NCBI GenBank assembly: GCA_039707465.1
Contig: CM077643.1
Coordinates: 62,560,605-62,624,604, forward strand
Direction of reading: 5' to 3'
DNA: 64,000 nucleotides
DNA from: Rhabdophis nuchalis
Lineage: Eukaryota > Chordata > Lepidosauria > Squamata > Natricidae
Shown in pieces: positions 1 to 11,540 of the stretch. The notes under the pieces were generated by a model. That model made no database searches. It was not told the DNA's origin and saw nothing but the letters and a program-made list of their open reading frames with translations. Position numbers and translations under genes: made by a program. The stretch's first letter is position 1, and the number at the start of each line of letters is the position of its first letter.

Positions 1-1082
1 TCCTTTTTAACGAAAAGAATCAACCTCTCACATTTAATGTGGGTGGAATTCAGGTATATATGGTTGGAATTAAAGTTGGAATTTAAGTATATATTGTTGA
101 GTCAACTTAATCAACACATACTCCTAAAACATTAATAGTGGGGGAAGATGCTGCTTTTTAAATTATTTTAGTCTCGTTATGCTACATTTCCATATTATCT
201 GGCAATGTTGTACTTGTGTATGGTTAGGCTTAAAAGCACAGCCAGATCTTTTCTAACAACAACACATCTTAGAATATTGTAATAAAAAGACTTTTTTTAA
301 TGAAACAATTTGTTTCATGACAAGATTGTAAGTTCCATCAGACTGCACTCAAGCAATGTCAATATTTGTTAAAAAAGAATCCAGCACATTAGATATTAGC
401 TATGTATATGATCACTGCAGAGTGTAGAGAGTAGTTATAAACAAGATCTAAACCGCATGCTATTAAATTATGTTATTTCTGGCATCATTGCTATTGGCAG
501 TAAAATTACCTTGATTGCTATCAGCTATAATCAAATATAGGGGAAAGCTGGCATGCTAATACCTCTCACAATGAAATGTATGTTAACAGGCAAGGGAAAG
601 TAGAGATCTGACATGCAATATGAAATGATATTTTGAGGGAGCTGATGAAGAATATAATCAATGTTCTGTTTGGTTCCATGTGCAGAGTTTATCTGACATA
701 TTTAATTTTTTCCCCATGTCGACAGTCTACTTAGAATTTAGAATAACTTTATTATCACTTTGAATGTACATTAATCGGCATACATTAAAATGGAATTTCA
801 TTGCATATAACTCTCAAAGGTAGCTCTCTCCACCTCCAATATACACTAGCTCTATTTGAAAATAAAAAATAAAAAATAAACAGCTTAGCTTAATGAAATG
901 TTTGTATCGGAGCCACTTGCTGAGGACCTGCTTGGAGTTACACCACACATCTGGCATCTTTCTTTCAAATGTACTTCATCACATGTCTACAATGTGCACC
1001 CCTGAACAATCGTGCCACTATATCTAACATAATCATAATTAATCAATATTGTCCTTGCAAGAGGAGCTGCATCCTAACAGGC
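1..1082. other. AT-rich intergenic sequence
   Basis: No gene or recognisable repeat was seen. The stretch is AT-rich and stops occur often in all frames. Confidence 0.6.
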
Positions 1083-1090
1083 ATCCATAG

Positions 1091-1337
1091 CAGTAGTGGG
1101 ATTCAAAAAATTTACTACCAATTCTGTGGGCTTGGTGGGCCTGGCATGGCTTGGTGGGCCTGGCAGGGGAAGGATATTTTAAAATCTACATTCCCTCACG
1201 ATCAGCTGGGACTCGGGAGGCAGAGAATAGATGTGGACAGGGCCAGTCAGAGGTGGTATTTATTGGTTCTCCGAACTATTCAAAATTTCTGCTACCGGTT
1301 CTCCAGAACTGTCAGAACCTGCTGAATACCACCTCTG
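1091..1337 (+). mobile_element. hAT-type MITE, GTGGGATTCAAA family
   Basis: The element starts CAGTAGTGGGATTC and ends GAATACCACCTCTG, which are inverted-repeat-like ends. It is flanked by a perfect 8-bp duplication, ATCCATAG, at 1083-1090 and 1338-1345. An 8-bp duplication with CAG...CTG ends is the hallmark of hAT transposons. The element has no coding capacity. Related copies lie at 11013, 13434, 15710, 35133, 35433 and 38484, so this is one dispersed non-autonomous family. Confidence 0.85.
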
Positions 1338-1345
1338 ATCCATAG

Positions 1346-2214
1346 GTAGGCAGGTAGGCAGGCATTGTTAGGCATCTAATGAACTCACAACAATCACGGA
1401 TTTTGTAGCTTAAATAAAGACTACCCAGCCTCCATTTTGAAGTAGTGTGAGTTGAAACACTTTCTCCTTTCTTAAATTCTGCCTGTCTCAGGGCTTCTTT
1501 GGTCTGGTAGGGATGGCAGGAAAGGGATTATAAAGGTGCAAAATGGCCATTGAAGCTGTCAGCATGACTTTTAAAGAAACCAAGAATGCACACTTTTGGC
1601 TCTACATCGTATTATCCCATAAAGAGATATAGCAGCATGTTGACATTAAAGTCCCGATGAGGTAAAGAGAAAATACAGTAAAATCTAGTTTACCAATGCC
1701 ATTCACTATACTTTTCCATAGTTTTTATCCTTGCAAACTGTACTTGTTTCTACTGCATCTGTGTTGTAATAGAACATCAGGAACATGTGGAGCCATTTCA
1801 AAAGATATCTCAGTCCTGGGAAAATAGAGTCAGAAAGAAACACAAGGCAATTCTGTGTTGATTACATCAAGTATAAATTGAAGTAGAAAGGTGCTTTGAC
1901 TTTCAAGATTAATGTCAGCTCTTTAGGGTAGATAAAGGCAGAAAATAAGACAGAGTCGAGAGAAATCTTGGAAAGTATTGTAATGGAATTAGGATATTAT
2001 AACAGAAACTTGAAATAGCTTGGTGTTTGGTGAATTAATTTCATCAAATTTCATCAATCCATGCTCCTTATTCCATTATCCATGGATAATCTTACCTCAG
2101 AGGTATTGAGATAGGACTTTCTCAAAAGTGTGTTTTTAACTTTAGCTAGCTTGTGCTACAACTATACGCCATATTTTAATGGGCTCCGTTATTTGTTCTG
2201 TATAGTATTTAATT
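1346..2214. other. intergenic sequence, nothing recognised
   Basis: AT-rich single-copy-looking DNA with no supported gene, RNA or repeat. Confidence 0.55.
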
Positions 2215-2332
2215 TATGTTTTTATCTTTGTACAGGTTTATTTATTTATTTTTTATGATTGTAAGCTGTCCAGAGTTGCCCTGGGGTAAGATGGGTGGTC
2301 AGTAAATTTTATAAATAAATAAATAAATAAAT
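2215..2332 (+). mobile_element. LINE 3'-end fragment with TAAA tail
   Basis: A short piece reading 'gtaagctgtccagagttgcc' followed by (AAAT)n. This looks like the 3' terminus of a squamate non-LTR retrotransposon, in which a 'gccgccccgagtcgcc'-like motif precedes a short tandem tail. It is too short to assign to a clade with certainty. Confidence 0.5.
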
Positions 2333-3108
2333 ACACTTTATCTGTTGCCTATGACAGATTGATAGCCTGGAATTTTACTCCTTGGCAACCAGCCATACAG
2401 ACACAGAAAATGTGTATACCTCTGTGGTCTGGCATAATGTCTTGAACAATAAGTATATGCACGTTGATCCCTTTTGTAAAGTTCCGATCAGAATTTTATT
2501 CACATACATGAAGGCTCCATGTTTAGCCTCTACACCTACTTCCAAAACACTTTTAATTTCCTCAATTGGGGGTTTGTTTGTTTTTTGCCTTTTTAAAATC
2601 TTAAAACTTTGTCCTTATTCTCTTTGACAATTTACTTTGACTTTTATCCCATTATACAATTATACCTTTCATTCTTTTTTGTCCTGAAGCAATCATTCCT
2701 TCATATGCATTATTATTTTTTTATCTACAGCTTTTTTGACCATCATCCTTTCACTAAGCATCCTTTTTTCATATTTTTCTTTAATGTAATTCCACATTTT
2801 TTTTAGTGCACTGGAGCATTAAGTTTTTCCATTTTGTTTCAAACAACATTCACATCCTCAGCCATTTTCCATTCATTCTTTTGGGATAATTAATGTACTT
2901 TTTGCTACTTTTTGTATAGAGCTTACTTGCTCTTCTACAATTCCCTCTTACTTCTTTTACTTCTTTTTTTCTCTCTGATTTGTCTCTGCTCAGAATTTCT
3001 TACTACCTTTGTATACTTCACTAATCATCTGACTATTTCATCATAAACAATCAATCTTGTGTTTAGATGTATTATTCATTCCTTCTTCATATATATCTTT
3101 GAATATAA
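2333..3108. other. T-rich intergenic sequence
   Basis: Strongly T-rich on the + strand. The small open frames here encode only Phe/Leu-rich peptides. It may be an old decayed LINE, but I cannot name it. Confidence 0.5.
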
Positions 3109-3460
3109 AGGGTAAAGGTAAAGGTTTCCCTCGCACACATATGCTAGTCATTCCTGACTCTAGGGAGCAGTGCTCATCTCCGTTTCAAAGCTGAAGAGCT
3201 AGCACTGTCCGAAGACGTCTCCGTGGTCATGTGACTGGCTGACTAAATGCCGAAGACGCACAAAATGCTGTTAACTTCCCACTAAGGTGGTTCCTATTTT
3301 TCTACTTGCATTTTTACAAGCTTTCAAACTCCTAGTTGGCAGAAGCTAGTAGAGGTAATGGGAACTCCTTCCATTACGTGACACTAGGGATTCGAACTGC
3401 CAAACTGCCGACCTTTCTGATCGACAAACTCAGCGTCTTACCAACCGAGCCACCGTGTCT
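3109..3460 (-). mobile_element. Sauria-type SINE, full length
   Basis: Read on the minus strand, the right end is a tRNA-derived head with an A-box-like GGTGGCTCGGTTGG and a B-box-like GTTCGAATCCC. The left end is the CCTTTACC-type tail that squamate SINEs share with BovB/RTE LINEs. The body is alignable to the copy at 55771. Such SINEs are made by RNA polymerase III and mobilised by the LINE whose tail they share. Family name is from memory; class is clear. Confidence 0.75.
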
Positions 3461-3689
3461 CTATCTATCAATGAATATACCTACAGTTAATAAATGCTTA
3501 TTTGAAGCCCTTTTCTTAGAGGGTCCTCACCAAACACTTATTCATTCACATGTCTCAAAATGGCTAACAGCTAAAGTTTGCAACCCTAAATAATTATAGA
3601 TATCATCTAATTTTGGTTTCATCAACATTCATTTCTTATTTTATTTTCTAAAAAACAAAGAATAAGAATCAATTTCTGCCGTGTGTGTG

Positions 3690-4065
3690 TATTTGATTTT
3701 GATTTTATTTCGATTTATATAACCGCTCCTTCTCCATCGAAATGGACCCAGGGCGGTGCACAGGGAGTTAAAATCAATAAATAACAATAAATACAGAATA
3801 ATGTCTAAAATAAATTCAACTAAGGACCTGTGCTAAAACATCCCATTAAAATTCTAAAATACGTTTACTCATTGGCTAAAATTGAATTATATCAGAGCTC
3901 TAAGCTCTAAGCTAGACCGGCTTGATGGAAAAGATATGTCTTAAGTGAGCGGCGAAAGAGGGGAAGGTCTGTGATAGTCCGAAGTTCGGGGGGTAGGTCG
4001 TTCCAGAGGGATGGCCCAGTCACTGAGAAGGCCCTTCCCCTGGGCACCGCTAGCACACACATAGA
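3690..4065 (-). mobile_element. L2-type LINE, 3' fragment
   Basis: The left end carries the motif 'ggacccagggcggtgcacag' that also marks the 3' UTR of the larger L2 copy at 5205. The right part matches the end of its ORF (antisense 'aggtcgttccagagg...gaaggcccttcccctggg'). It is 5'-truncated and out of frame. Confidence 0.8.
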
Positions 4066-4117
4066 GGCATCTTTGAATCATTGTAATTCCTGATATCTTC
4101 CTGGACTGCAGTTTTAG

Positions 4118-4287
4118 TCCCTACAGTTTTCTTGGCAAGATGGATGTTTGCCATTGTCCTTTTCCTAGGACCTAAAGAGTAACTGGCTCAAGATCATCCA
4201 GCTGATTTTGTGCCTAAGGCAGAATTATAACATGTGGCCTTCTGGTCTCTAGAGTGGTGCCTTAACCACTACACCAGACTGCTTTGT
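4118..4287 (-). mobile_element. tRNA-derived SINE, third family
   Basis: On the minus strand it begins 'agcagtctggtgtagtggtt', an A-box-like tRNA head, and ends with 'ttgccaagaaaactgta'. The same tail is seen at 11330-11540 and 60600-60833. The B box is degenerate, so this is an old copy. Confidence 0.6.
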
Positions 4288-4466
4288 TTTTCCCAGAGCC
4301 AGGTACCCCTTGGCTCTGTCAAGAGAGTTTCACTGAAATCATCTCCTTCTTTGACAGGAAGTTCTGTGGCATTGCCCCCCTCAGATTGAATGATGACTTG
4401 GAGAGGAGAAATAATACAAAAAGATAATTTTTTAAATATGCACCATTATAATTCATTCCCCTATTG

Positions 4467-4601
4467 CAGGGGTCTGCAAAGTCGGCTCTTTTAAGACGGG
4501 TGGACTTCAACTCCCAGAATTCCCCAACCAGCTATGCTGGCTGGGGAACTCTGGGAGTTGAAGTCCACCCGTCTTAAAAGAGCCGACTTTGCAGACTCCT
4601 G
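4467..4601. mobile_element. hAT-type fold-back MITE, CAGGGGTCTGC family
   Basis: A 135-bp element that is almost entirely inverted repeat. The left arm starts CAGGGGTCTGCAAAGTCGGC and the right arm ends with its near-perfect complement. It is flanked by a perfect 8-bp duplication, CCCTATTG, at 4459-4466 and 4602-4609. The RNA would fold into one long hairpin. A second copy lies at 56373-56502 with its own 8-bp duplication. Confidence 0.9.
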
Positions 4602-4609
4602 CCCTATTG

Positions 4610-4934
4610 TAAGTAACAGATAAAATAGGAGAAAGGCCCTCACACCTATCAGTTTTAAATTAACCCAGAGGGTGGTGCCAAAATGAAGATTCCTTTAACT
4701 AAAAAAAAAGGGCTATAATTGATGAGGGTTATGCACATGTGAAAGGATGAGACTCTTTGCCTGGATTCATGCATCAAACTACAAAACTTTTTAACCCTCA
4801 TTTATAGTATAACCCTCATTTTTCTGTGCTTATACAACGAAGGATGCTAAAAATTAAACAGGTCTATCACCTATGGTTAAGTGAGATTATTGACCATAAT
4901 TTTGTGTCTATTAAATAGGCACATATTTTTAAAA
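4610..4934. other. intergenic sequence, nothing recognised
   Basis: AT-rich, no supported feature. Confidence 0.5.
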
Positions 4935-5122
4935 TGACTTAATGGTTAGAATACGGAACTGCAGGCTACTTCTGCTGACTGCCAGCTGACTGCAACTTGG
5001 CTCAAGGTTGACTCAGCCTTCCAGCCTTCCGAGGTGGGCAAAATGAGGATCCAGATGTTGGGGGCAATATGCTGACTCTGTAAACCACTTAGAGAGGTAA
5101 AGCACTGTGAAACCGTATACTA
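4935..5122 (+). mobile_element. tRNA-derived SINE with L2-like tail (left part)
   Basis: The head and body are 'aatggttagaatacgg...gaggtgggcaaaatgagga...taaaccacttagagag'. The tail is split: 'aagcactgtgaaaccgtata' ends here and 'ataagtctaagtgctattgc' resumes at 7204-7234. The tail resembles the MIR/L2 3' end, so L2-type machinery probably moved it. It is interrupted by the Tigger-like element at 5123-7201. Other copies are at 19972, 40045 and 48355. Confidence 0.75.
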
Positions 5123-5204
5123 TAGTAGAGCCTCTGGTCATGAATGCTTCTGACCACGACCAACTCATGTTCCGACCAAAAAATTCACAAAAGAATTTTC
5201 CGCA

Positions 5205-7088
5205 GCCAATTTATTTTATTTATTTTATTTTATTTTATTAAATTTATATCCCGCCCTTCTCCAAATGGACCCAGGGCGGCGCACAGGGATGTTAAAATAC
5301 ATACAAAATATATAAAATATATAAAATTTAAAAAACCTATTCTAATAAATAAACCCTGCGCTAAAAACCGAATTAAAAATCCCAAGTTTAAAACTGTCTA
5401 ATAGTCAGTAATGGAGGTTACGCTAGGCCGGCTAGATGGAATAGATGTGTCTTCAGACACTTGCGGAAGAGGCGGAGGTCGGAGATGGTGCAGAGTTCAG
5501 GGGGTAGGTCGTTCCAGAGGGCTGGGCCCGCCACAGAGAAGGCTCTTCCCCTGGGTGTCGCCAGTCAGCATTGCCCAGCCGACGGCACCCTGAGGAGGCC
5601 CTCTCTGTGGGAGTGTATCGGTCTGAGGGATGTATGGGGCAGGAGGTGGTCTCGCATGTAACTAGGCCCCGAGACATGGAGCGCTTTAAAGATGGTCGTC
5701 AAAACCTTGAAGCGCACCCGAAAGGCCACAGGAAGCCAGTGCAGCTCGCGCAGGATAGGTGTTATGTGGGAGTGTCTAGGCACTCCCGTAATCACCCGCG
5801 CGGCTGCGTTCTGGACTAGCTGCAGCTTTCGGGTGCACCTCAAGGGGAGCCCCATGTAGAGAGCATTACAGTAGTCGAGTCGAGAGGTGACGAGTGCTTG
5901 AGTGACTGTGTGTAAGGCACCCCGGTCCAGTAAGGGGCGCAATTGGCGCATCAGGCGTACCTGATGAAACGCCCCCCTGGCCACGGCTGCCAAATGATCT
6001 TCCATAGACAGCCGGGAATCCAGGAGGACACCCAAATTGCGCGCCCTCTCCACGGGGGGCGGTGTTTCGCCCCCAATGGCCAGAGTTGGAATAATCTGGC
6101 TGAACCGGGGCGCCGGAAGCCACAGCCACTCAGTCTTGGACGGGTTGAGCTTGAGTTTGTTACCACCCATCCAGATCCGTACGGCTTCCAAGCACCGGGA
6201 CATAACCTCGACGGCATCGTTGGGGTGGTCTGGGGTGGATATGTACAACTGAGTATCATCAGCGTACAGATGATATCCCACCCCAAAACCACGGATGATC
6301 TCACCCAGCGGCTTCATATATGTGTTGAACAGTAGGGGCGAGAGGACCGACCCCTGAGGAACCCCACATATGAGGGGTCTCGAGGCCAACCTCTGCCCCC
6401 CTGCCAACACATATTGTGACCGACCAGAGAGGTAGGACGAGAACCACCGCAAAACGGTGCCTCCCAGCCCCAACCCCCCCCAGTCGGCGCAAAAGGATAC
6501 CATGGTCAATGGTATCAAAAGCCGCTGAGAGGTCTAATAGGACTAGGATAGAGGAATATCCTCTATCCCGCGCCCTCCAGAGATCATCAACCAACGCGAC
6601 CAATGCCGTCTCGGTGCTGTGCCCGGGTCGGAAGCCGGACTGGCGCGGGTCTAGATAATCAACTTCCTCCAAGTGTCGCGGAAACTGTTGAGCCACCACA
6701 CTCTCAACAACCTTCACTAGAAAGTGGAGGTTGGAGACGGGACGATAGTTCTCTAATAATGCTGGATCCAGGGACGGCTTCTTGAGGAGGGGCCTTACTA
6801 CCGCCTCTTTCAAGATGGCAGGCAAGGACCCCTCGCTCAAAGATGCGTTGACAATGCCCTGGAGCCAGCCTCGTGTCGTCTCCCAGGATGCCAGTACAAG
6901 CCAGGAGGGACACGGGTCCAATAAACATTTGGTAGCCCTAAGTCTCTTTGACAACTTGTCCATATCCTCGGTGGTAACAAAATCAAACTCCTCCCAAGAT
7001 GGTGTCACAAGAACAGCCTCGGCCCGCTCGACTGGACCACTGTCGATGGAGGGTAGCTCGTTCCGAATCCGAGTGATTTTCAGCACCA
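5205..7088 (-). mobile_element. L2-clade LINE, 5'-truncated
   Basis: Minus-strand sequence encodes most of a non-LTR reverse transcriptase and its C-terminal region. The 3' UTR at the left carries the 'gacccagggcgg' motif and a TTTTA-rich end. It starts partway into ORF2, upstream of the RT, so it is 5'-truncated. It splits the Tigger-like element whose halves flank it. The same family gives the copies at 3690, 23517, 43001, 49629 and 58727. Confidence 0.88.
5415..7088 (-). pseudogene. L2 ORF2 reverse transcriptase, frameshifted
   Basis: The frame enters near 7088 and shows the RT blocks in order: [43 protein letters not shown], then [20 protein letters not shown] and the catalytic YADDTQLY at about 6240-6270, then SRLDYCNALYMGLP and LQLVQNAAARV. 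The reading frame changes between about 6470 and 6520 and again near 5565, where the last conserved block (TPRGRAF...ALWNDLPP type) continues in another frame. It has lost the 5' apurinic endonuclease domain. It is a dead copy of a mobile-element polymerase, not a host gene. The GC content is much higher than in surrounding DNA. Confidence 0.85.
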
Positions 7089-7234
7089 TTTTTTTTTTTG
7101 TAATTGCCAAATTTCCAAAATTAGGTTCGGGTCACGGCCAAATTGGTTTGTGACCAAAGTCACAATAGAATGAATTATGGTTGTGACCAGAGGTTCTACC
7201 TTATAAGTCTAAGTGCTATTGCTATTGCTATTTT

Positions 7235-8303
7235 CCTCCTCCTAAAATAGCAGCAACAGTGAGGCATATGCCCCCAGCCTCATCCTTGTGACACCTAAAG
7301 CATAAACCATGGTACAATCATAGGTGCTATAGTTTCACTGATGCAGTTATAGAACACTTTTAGTGGTGTGATAATGACACCAATTAAACTACTTAAAATA
7401 TGCAAGTTGGGGATTGAACCTGGCCATACACTTCATGTTGCTGGAACTGGATATTTATTACTTCTTCATTATTTTGATTTATATGTGCATTACCTTCCCT
7501 TAGCAACTTTAAGTGGCTAACAATATATAACAACTCAATATAATGGGGAATGTGGTGGCTCACATGGTGAGGACGGTGATCTCAGAATAAGCAGGCTCGT
7601 GTTCAAGACCCAGTTGCTGCTGTAGGACAGGGTGAGCTCCTGTTACTCGCTCCAGTTCCCAGCAGTTTGAAAGTTGGTGACCACGAGTAGGTAGATGGGT
7701 ACTACTTCAGTGGGCAGCTTAACTCCCATGAAAGGAGCCCCCAATTGGGCATCTCCTAGGCAACAGTGATGTCATCAGCTAATTCTTCAACCCGGAAGCA
7801 CTTTGGTGCTCCCAATACTACTGTAGTAGTAGCAACAACGCAATGCAAAATAAGCATCAACAAACAGTAGTATAAAGAAATCTATAATGGCACCTGAGAG
7901 CAAACTCCAATCCAAAATCCTAATCAAATAACAAAATTGTATAAACTCCAATTAGCTTCCTGTATGCCACCCCCACCCCCCAATGTCCAGAAACAGATCC
8001 AGAACAGATCCAAGACTTAAGGGCTTTCTGAAAAGCTGGCAAGGGTGGGGCCACGCTAATCCTGGGGCTACACCGCTTCAAAGGACAAGCACTGTGACAC
8101 AAAAAGCCCTGTTTCTGGGCCCAGCTAAATTTCTGGACATCAGTATGATCCAAAGAATCGCTGACTCATCAGTCCTAATGAGACAGGTAAAAATACTGTC
8201 TGATGTAATTGCTATCTGAGGATCACATTGGAAACTCTACTCTTCCTTTTCTACCTACCATAGTATGAGCTTCTCAAAAAACAAGGACTGAGTTGCTTCA
8301 ACT
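7235..8303. other. intergenic sequence around a SINE fragment
   Basis: Apart from the SINE at 7545-7735 I recognise nothing here. 7235-7544 and 7736-8303 are AT-rich and lack supported frames. Confidence 0.5.
7545..7735 (+). mobile_element. tRNA-derived SINE fragment
   Basis: There is an A-box-like GTGGCTCACATGG and a B-box-like GTGTTCAAGAC, followed by 'gagctcctgttactcgctcc', a body motif common to squamate SINEs. The 3' end is not clear. Confidence 0.5.
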
Positions 8304-8311
8304 ACTCTGAT

Positions 8312-9628
8312 CAATGGTCACCAACTGGTGGTCCACGAGAAAATTATTTGCATTGTTCCTATTGCACAAAATCAGGGGTCCTCAAACTACAGTTCATGGG
8401 CTGGATACTTGCAATGAACATTTGTGTTGCTGCAGAAAGTCTTCCCTTTTGGAAGAAAATGACACAAGAACACTTAGATTTTAAACCTGAACTTTTTTTG
8501 CTTGGAATTACATCAGAAAAGTTTGATAAGAATTTGAAATACTTAATTGTTAATATCTTGACAGCAGCTAGAATTGTGTTTGCAAAAAATTGGAGAAATG
8601 AGAAACTTCCTTCACACGAAGAAATTATTTGCAAAATTATGGAATGCACAGAGATGAGTAGATTAACATTTGAAGTTAGAGAGCAAGAGAGCGAACAATT
8701 TTATGAAATATGGAATAAGTTTTATCAATGGTTGGAAGAAAGGGAAATTTAAAGGATATAATATACATATTATATTATTACAAAACTTGGATAAACTGTT
8801 TTCTTTAGAGGGAGAAAATATTTTGTTTTATAATGGTAAAGTAACCTCTAGAGATAATCAAAAACAATGTCACAAAATGTGAAGATTTTCTTTTCTCCCA
8901 TTCTTTCCTTTTTTTAAATATCTTGTTTATATATTGAATAATTATGGGGGTAAGATTGATTTGATAAATGAAAATGTTGCTATGTGAAACAAAGGTGATA
9001 TATACATGATGAAAGAAATATGGATAAATATGTTTGAGATTGTAAGCACTGACGCACAGAACGTTGACCTGAACGACATGTTGCACCAAAGCATGAGATG
9101 AATGATATTTTTTTATTTGTTTTTAATATTAAAAATAATATTTTCTTTAAAAAAAAAAAGTCTCCCCCTTTGGGGTCTTTTAGTGTGTTTCAGAGGAGAG
9201 CAGAAATCCCAACTTGGGATATGCTTCAGCCTCCTGGTGCAGGGCTTTGGGCGAAGGCTGGAGGGAAGCACCGTTGGTGGTGAACAGCTGGAGGGCCTTG
9301 TTCCAGCTCCTTCTCAGTCATATCCAATTTGAACTGAGCCAGATGTTTTGTCAACTTTTTTCTGGTGGTGGCTGCTTAACTCCCACAACTGCTTCCTGTT
9401 GGGGCCCTAAGGAGCCCAGGCAGGGAGGTGAGGAGTGGCTGGCAGGGGAGGGGCGAGTAGAGGCCAGTGAGGTGCCCCTTGATGTGAGTGACATTGAGTT
9501 GGCCACACCCACCCAGTCATATGACCACCTAGCTATGCCCACCCAGCCGGTCATTAGGCAGATCATACGCAGGGATTTAAAATTATGCATTTAGTGGTCC
9601 CTGATGTCTGAAAGGTTGGGGACCGCTG
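8312..9628. mobile_element. hAT-type element, composite, with an L1 insertion
   Basis: The left end 'caatggtcaccaactggtgg' and right end 'aaggttggggaccgctg' are degenerate hAT termini. The flanks are ACTCTGAT (8304-8311) and ATTCTGAT (9629-9636), 7 of 8 identical. Near 8372 a second hAT-like end 'caggggtcctcaaactacag' appears. The central part is the L1 piece at 8453-9156. I find no transposase. Confidence 0.65.
8453..9156 (+). mobile_element. L1 LINE, 3' fragment with poly(A)
   Basis: The open frame to 8752 encodes the C-terminal part of L1 ORF2 (blocks NILTAARIVFAKNW and HEEIICKIMECTEMSRLTF), matched by the minus-strand fragment near 43390-43680. The 3' UTR ends in a run of A at 9149-9159. 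A 17-bp direct repeat, 15 identical, flanks it (8436-8452 and 9157-9173). That is the expected signature of target-primed insertion of a 5'-truncated L1. Confidence 0.85.
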
Positions 9629-9639
9629 ATTCTGATCAA

Positions 9640-10176
9640 TCTGATGGGAAGTTGAACAATTTGCCTCTTTATAAATCTATGGTGAGGCCCCATCTGGAGT
9701 ATTGTGTACAGTTCTGGTCACCATACCTTCAGAAGGATATTATGGAAATGGAAAAGGTGCAGAGGAGGGCAACCAGAATGGTTAGGGGGCTGGAACACCT
9801 TCCTTACCGTCTGAGGCTGCAACAGCTGGGCCTCTTCACTCTAGAACGACAGCGCCTGAGAGGTGACCTGATTGAAGTCTATAAAATCATGCACGGTGTG
9901 GACAAAGTAGAAAAGGAAAAACTGTTTTCCCTACTGCACAACACTAGAACTAGGGGGCACTCCATGAAACTTTTGATAGCTAGACCTCAAACAAATAAGA
10001 GGAAGTACTTTTTTACCCAGAGGAATACTGGTCTATGGAACTCCCTGCCAGAAGACGTGGTGACAGCTGTCAGCCTCGACACCTTTAAGAAAGGCTTAGA
10101 CGAGTTCATGGAGAACAAGGGTATCAATGGCTATCATTATGGATGCCTAAGGACACTCTCCAGGATGGAGAGATAG
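9640..10176 (+). pseudogene. CR1 ORF2 C-terminal fragment
   Basis: The frame has no stop until 10174-10176. Blocks typical of the CR1 polymerase C terminus are seen: MVRPHLEYCVQFWSPY, EKVQRRATRMVRGLEHL, LGLFTLERQRLRGDLIEVYK and, near the end, LWNSLPEDVV. The catalytic FADD block lies upstream and is missing, so no active enzyme can be made. It has no promoter or start of its own. Confidence 0.8.
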
Positions 10177-10341
10177 GCAAGATATTTCTCAATGCCATTT
10201 GCAGGGAATCATAAGCAGGTGAAGACATCTGCTTGGGAATACCCTGAAGCAAATGGTGAGCCACTGTGTGAGACAGAATGCTGGACTGGATGGGCTGTGG
10301 CCTGTTCCAGCAAGGCTGTTCTCATGTTCTTATGTTCTTAG
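9640..10341 (+). mobile_element. CR1-like LINE, 3' fragment
   Basis: It carries the C-terminal part of a CR1-type polymerase and a 3' UTR ending 'tgttctcatgttcttatgtt', the short direct-repeat tail of CR1/L3 elements. It is 5'-truncated. The internal frame is unbroken over about 180 codons, so this copy is not very old. Confidence 0.85.
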
Positions 10342-11004
10342 TTTGCAGAACCCAGTTCTTCCTGAGAGACATTAGTATTCTGGGATGAAAGCTGACCTGG
10401 AAATCACTTTCTTCCTCTCAACTTTTGATAAAGGGAGAGAAGGAGCAGAATGGAGGCAGGGGGGGAAGAGGAGGAGGAAGGGAAATTTATGAAGTTTGTT
10501 ATTAAAAAATGGAAAGTTGACTTTGAACTGCCATCAGGGATATGATACTACTTACAAATGCACGACCGAGGAAACATTTGCACATTGACTGTAAAATATT
10601 TCCATTGAATTGTTCATGAAAGAAGCATTTAATTTATAGGCATAAGGGATGGCAGGCTGACATTTGCTTTTCATGGTATATAATAAGATGCCTGGAGTTC
10701 AGCCAAGGGACTATTCAGGCTACTTGATGTTTGATATGCAAGGAATCTGAAGCACTGTATTCAAGCTAACTTAGAAAGTTGTTTTACAAAGCATTTTTTT
10801 CTCTTGAACAGTATGAGATAAGATTAGATATAATTTCACTCTTACAGGATGGAATTGTACAACTTGGTTTTTTCTTTAAAAAAAATGAAACGAACAGCTT
10901 GGAAATCTGGCTGCTACACAATTTATACCTAAAGTACTTTGTGTGATACTTCTCTATCTCACTTAAAATTTAATTCTGTTGACTTGAATGGTGGTTCCTC
11001 CGAG
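10342..11004. other. intergenic sequence, nothing recognised
   Basis: AT-rich. A purine-rich patch lies near 10430-10490. No gene seen. Confidence 0.5.
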
Positions 11005-11012
11005 GTCAATGG

Positions 11013-11289
11013 CAGAGGTGATATTCAACAGGTTCTAACTAGTTCTGGAAAATCGGTAGCAGAAATATTGAATAGTTCGGAGAACCAGTAAATATCACCT
11101 CTGACTGGCCCCACCCCCATCTATTCTCTGCCTCCTGAGTCCCAGATAATTGGGAGAAAATGGAGATGTTACAGTATCCTTCCCCTGGAGTGGGGCAGGA
11201 ATGGAGATTTTGCAGTATCCTTCCCCTGCCATGCCCACCAAGCCACGCCCACAGAACTAGTAGTAAAAAAAAATTGAATTCCACCACAG
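11013..11289 (-). mobile_element. hAT-type MITE, GTGGGATTCAAA family
   Basis: Same family as 1091-1337 in reverse orientation. Flanks GTCAATGG (11005-11012) and GTCAGTGG (11290-11297) agree at 7 of 8 positions, giving a decayed 8-bp duplication. Confidence 0.82.
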
Positions 11290-11329
11290 GTCAGTGGGTA
11301 AAGTATTACAATCCTAATATACATGGGTA

Positions 11330-11540
11330 GCCAATATGTTGCAGTGGTTAAGACACCAAGCTACAAATTGGGCGTGATGAATTTAAGTCTTGCCTTAAGC
11401 ACAAAGTCAGCTGGGTGCCAGTCACACTTCCTCAGCCCTAGGAAGGAGACAATGGCAAATACTTCTCAAATTTGCCAAGAAAACCCCATGACATAGGTTC
11501 TTTAATCTGTTTTACCTTGAAAGACTAACAGAACACTTTT
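11330..11540 (+). mobile_element. tRNA-derived SINE, third family
   Basis: It begins 'gttgcagtggttaagacacc', an A-box-like tRNA head. The later 'aggaaggagacaatggcaaa' and 'tttgccaagaaaacccca' match the minus-strand copies at 4118 and 60600. Confidence 0.6.

Larger units (their letters stand above)
5123..7201. mobile_element. Tigger/pogo-like MITE, split by an L2 insertion
   Basis: The ends are inverted repeats (TAGTAGAGCCTCTGGTCATG at left, complement of GTAGAACCTCTGGTCACAAC at right) next to TA, as expected for Tc1/mariner-pogo elements. The intact relative at 15574-16058 shows the ends more clearly. Without the inner L2 the element is only about 190 bp and codes for nothing. It lies in the tail of a SINE, so it is younger than that SINE. 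Confidence 0.65.
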
